A DNA stretch of 6,826 nucleotides from JBPCRW01 sp050996405 (lineage in GTDB: Bacteria; Acidobacteriota; Blastocatellia; Pyrinomonadales; Pyrinomonadaceae), in the NCBI GenBank assembly GCA_050996405.1, contig JBPCRW010000233.1:1-6826 (forward strand). Direction: 5' to 3'. The notes below the pieces were generated by a model. The model saw nothing but the letters and a program-made list of their open reading frames with translations, was not told where the DNA came from and ran no database searches. Shown here piece by piece: positions 6,701 through 6,826 of this stretch. How positions within the stretch are numbered: position 1 is the first letter of the stretch; every line of letters begins with the position of its first letter. The position numbers were made by a program, and so were the translations under genes.

Positions 6701-6826
6701 TTCGCGCCGCCGTCCGTCGTTTTCCAAACGCCGCCGCCCGTCGCGCCGAAATAATAAACATTCGGCTGGCTCGGAACTCCTTCAACCGCGCCGACGCGCC
6801 CGCCGCGAAACGGTCCAATCAGACGA
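3769..6826 (-). CDS. Asp-box (BNR) beta-propeller protein, sortilin/Vps10-like, N-terminus outside window
   Basis: 1,018 residues are visible, from base 6825 to the TAA at 3769-3771. The frame is open to the right edge. The first visible residues, RLIGPFRGGR, match residues 40-49 of the neighbouring paralogue, so about 40 residues including any signal peptide are missing. The GTG at 6624 lies inside the propeller (NPNVVYVG-like strand) and is not the start. Eleven Asp boxes begin near visible residues 35, 90, 141, 199, 249, 295, 336, 484, 551, 604 and 648, almost the same spacing as in the paralogue. An Ig/FlgD-like beta domain spans about 720-857 (NGAVVNYYL, NQFVWNYRL, PGNYAVRF). A charged helical, coiled-coil-like tail spans about 864-940, followed by a conserved DAAPTA motif and a final helical part. 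The first Asp box is degenerate, with Arg where Trp is expected. A Gly/Gln/Arg-rich insertion occurs at about 776-799. Location is probably extracytoplasmic by analogy with the paralogue. It is the first of two genes in the operon; the promoter is not in the window. Enzymatic activity cannot be inferred. Confidence 0.9.
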   Translation of the reverse strand, partial: RLIGPFRGGRVGAVEGVPSQPNVYYFGATGGGVWKTTDGGANRENISDGFFKTGSVGAIAVAESDPNVIYVGMGEETLRNNVSHGDGVYKSIDAGRTWKFMGLSDTRQISRVRVNPKNPDIVFVAALGHLWAGNAERGVFRSKDGGKTWQKVLFRDNATGAEDLIFDPTNPNTIYASFWQVRRTPWGFDSGGAGSSIYKSTDGGDTWTEITRNKGLPSGVLGKICLTVSPANPQRVWATVENKDGGLYRSDDGGDNWQKVSDNPNIKQRPWYFYRIYADPQNADTVYVLNVGMWKSGDGGRTFTSVGTPHSDNHDLWIAPNDANRMIESNDGGANVSTNGGKTWTGQKQPTAQFYRVVLDDDFPYNIYGAQQDNSTVRIASRSTNDSVISERDWYDVGGGESGWIAPLPTDSQIVFAGSYDGLLTRADHRTGQQKNVDVYPDNGMGAGADVQKYRFQWSYPIAFSPHKTNGVYPLYAAANVLFRSIDEGNSWQAISPDLMRNDKSKQASSGGEITKDNTSVEYYDTIFTVAESPVTQGVIWTGSDDGLVQVTRDNGANWANVTPKGMPDWIQINAVEASPFDAGTAYVAATAYKSDDYKPYIYKTSDYGKTWKKIVNGIPNDAFTRVVREDPNRKGFLYAGTETGIYYSTDDGENWQSIQLNLPIVPVTDLAIHKRDKDLVVATQGRAFYVLDDLTILYNLADAQKADAYLFKSEDAYRQAGGGGFPLPKTATVGANPPNGAVVNYYLKSKPKEITLEFLDASGKVIRKFTGKPPVEGEQSPQQDGGRRGGENPNLPTEIGLNQFVWNYRLPSATNVPGLILWGGSLAGPRVAPGNYAVRFSVDGKIISTENFAVKADPRLTTTPEDFQKQFDLMSKINAKLTETDNAILEIRDVRKQFEDLSARLKSPEQKDLRDKASDISKKLTTVEDELIQTKIKSGEDALNYPIKLNNKLAALSSSVDGADAAPTAQDYDVYNDLSPKIDAQLAILGRIKAEDIAAFNKLFADKNLPVITAKGK

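Noticed and set aside
6621..6818. 65-residue minus-strand open frame at the right edge
   Set aside because: The neighbouring frame continues the propeller protein (IGPFRGGR, PSQPNVYYFG) to the window edge, so this frame is a shadow.
639..6826. Enzymatic assignment as glycosyl hydrolase or sialidase
   Set aside because: Asp boxes occur in many non-enzymatic propellers. No catalytic set of sialidase type (Arg triad with Tyr/Glu) could be recognised, so only a structural call is made.
1..6826. Defence system, CRISPR array, toxin-antitoxin pair, secondary-metabolite or phage module
   Set aside because: Both strands are filled by the two propeller genes and the IS remnant. No spaced direct repeats, small paired genes or nuclease or helicase motifs are present.

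Overview
The window holds two very long minus-strand genes for secreted beta-propeller proteins. They are tandem paralogues arranged as one transcription unit. At the left edge they meet the convergent, frame-broken 3' part of an IS481-type insertion sequence. No rRNA, tRNA, CRISPR array, defence module or phage gene is visible. The kind of propeller protein (sortilin/Vps10-like, rich in BNR/Asp-box repeats, about 1,000-1,060 residues, often labelled 'glycosyl hydrolase') is typical of Acidobacteriota, and also occurs in Gemmatimonadota and Bacteroidota. Protein style and moderate G+C suggest an acidobacterium, perhaps of the Blastocatellia, but this is inference from recollection of the family and not a placement.

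Layout. Bases 1-558 (+) are a decayed IS481-family transposase cut by the window edge. It keeps the catalytic D, D and E codons but is split over three reading frames by two one-base losses. Bases 559-638 are a short convergent intergenic stretch with an A/T-rich inverted repeat (561-594) and a small GC hairpin in a repeat-like motif (611-631). Bases 639-3749 (-) encode a complete exported propeller protein that starts with GTG. After a 19-base gap, 3769-6826 (-) encodes its paralogue, whose N-terminus lies beyond the right edge.

How the genes relate. The right-hand gene is transcribed first and the left-hand one follows closely, so they are probably co-transcribed from a promoter outside the window. 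Both proteins carry eleven Asp boxes with nearly the same spacing, the same long box-free gap between boxes 7 and 8, an Ig-like domain and a helical C-terminus. This points to an old tandem duplication. The left-hand protein has a Sec signal peptide, so it probably acts outside the cytoplasm, as a binding scaffold or a carbohydrate- or peptide-acting propeller. The sequence does not tell which.

I did not find a convincing new system. The points most worth checking are the paired paralogues and their few specific differences (a cysteine pair, a lost Asp-box tryptophan, a low-complexity insertion), the repeat-like intergenic motif, and the state of the transposase.
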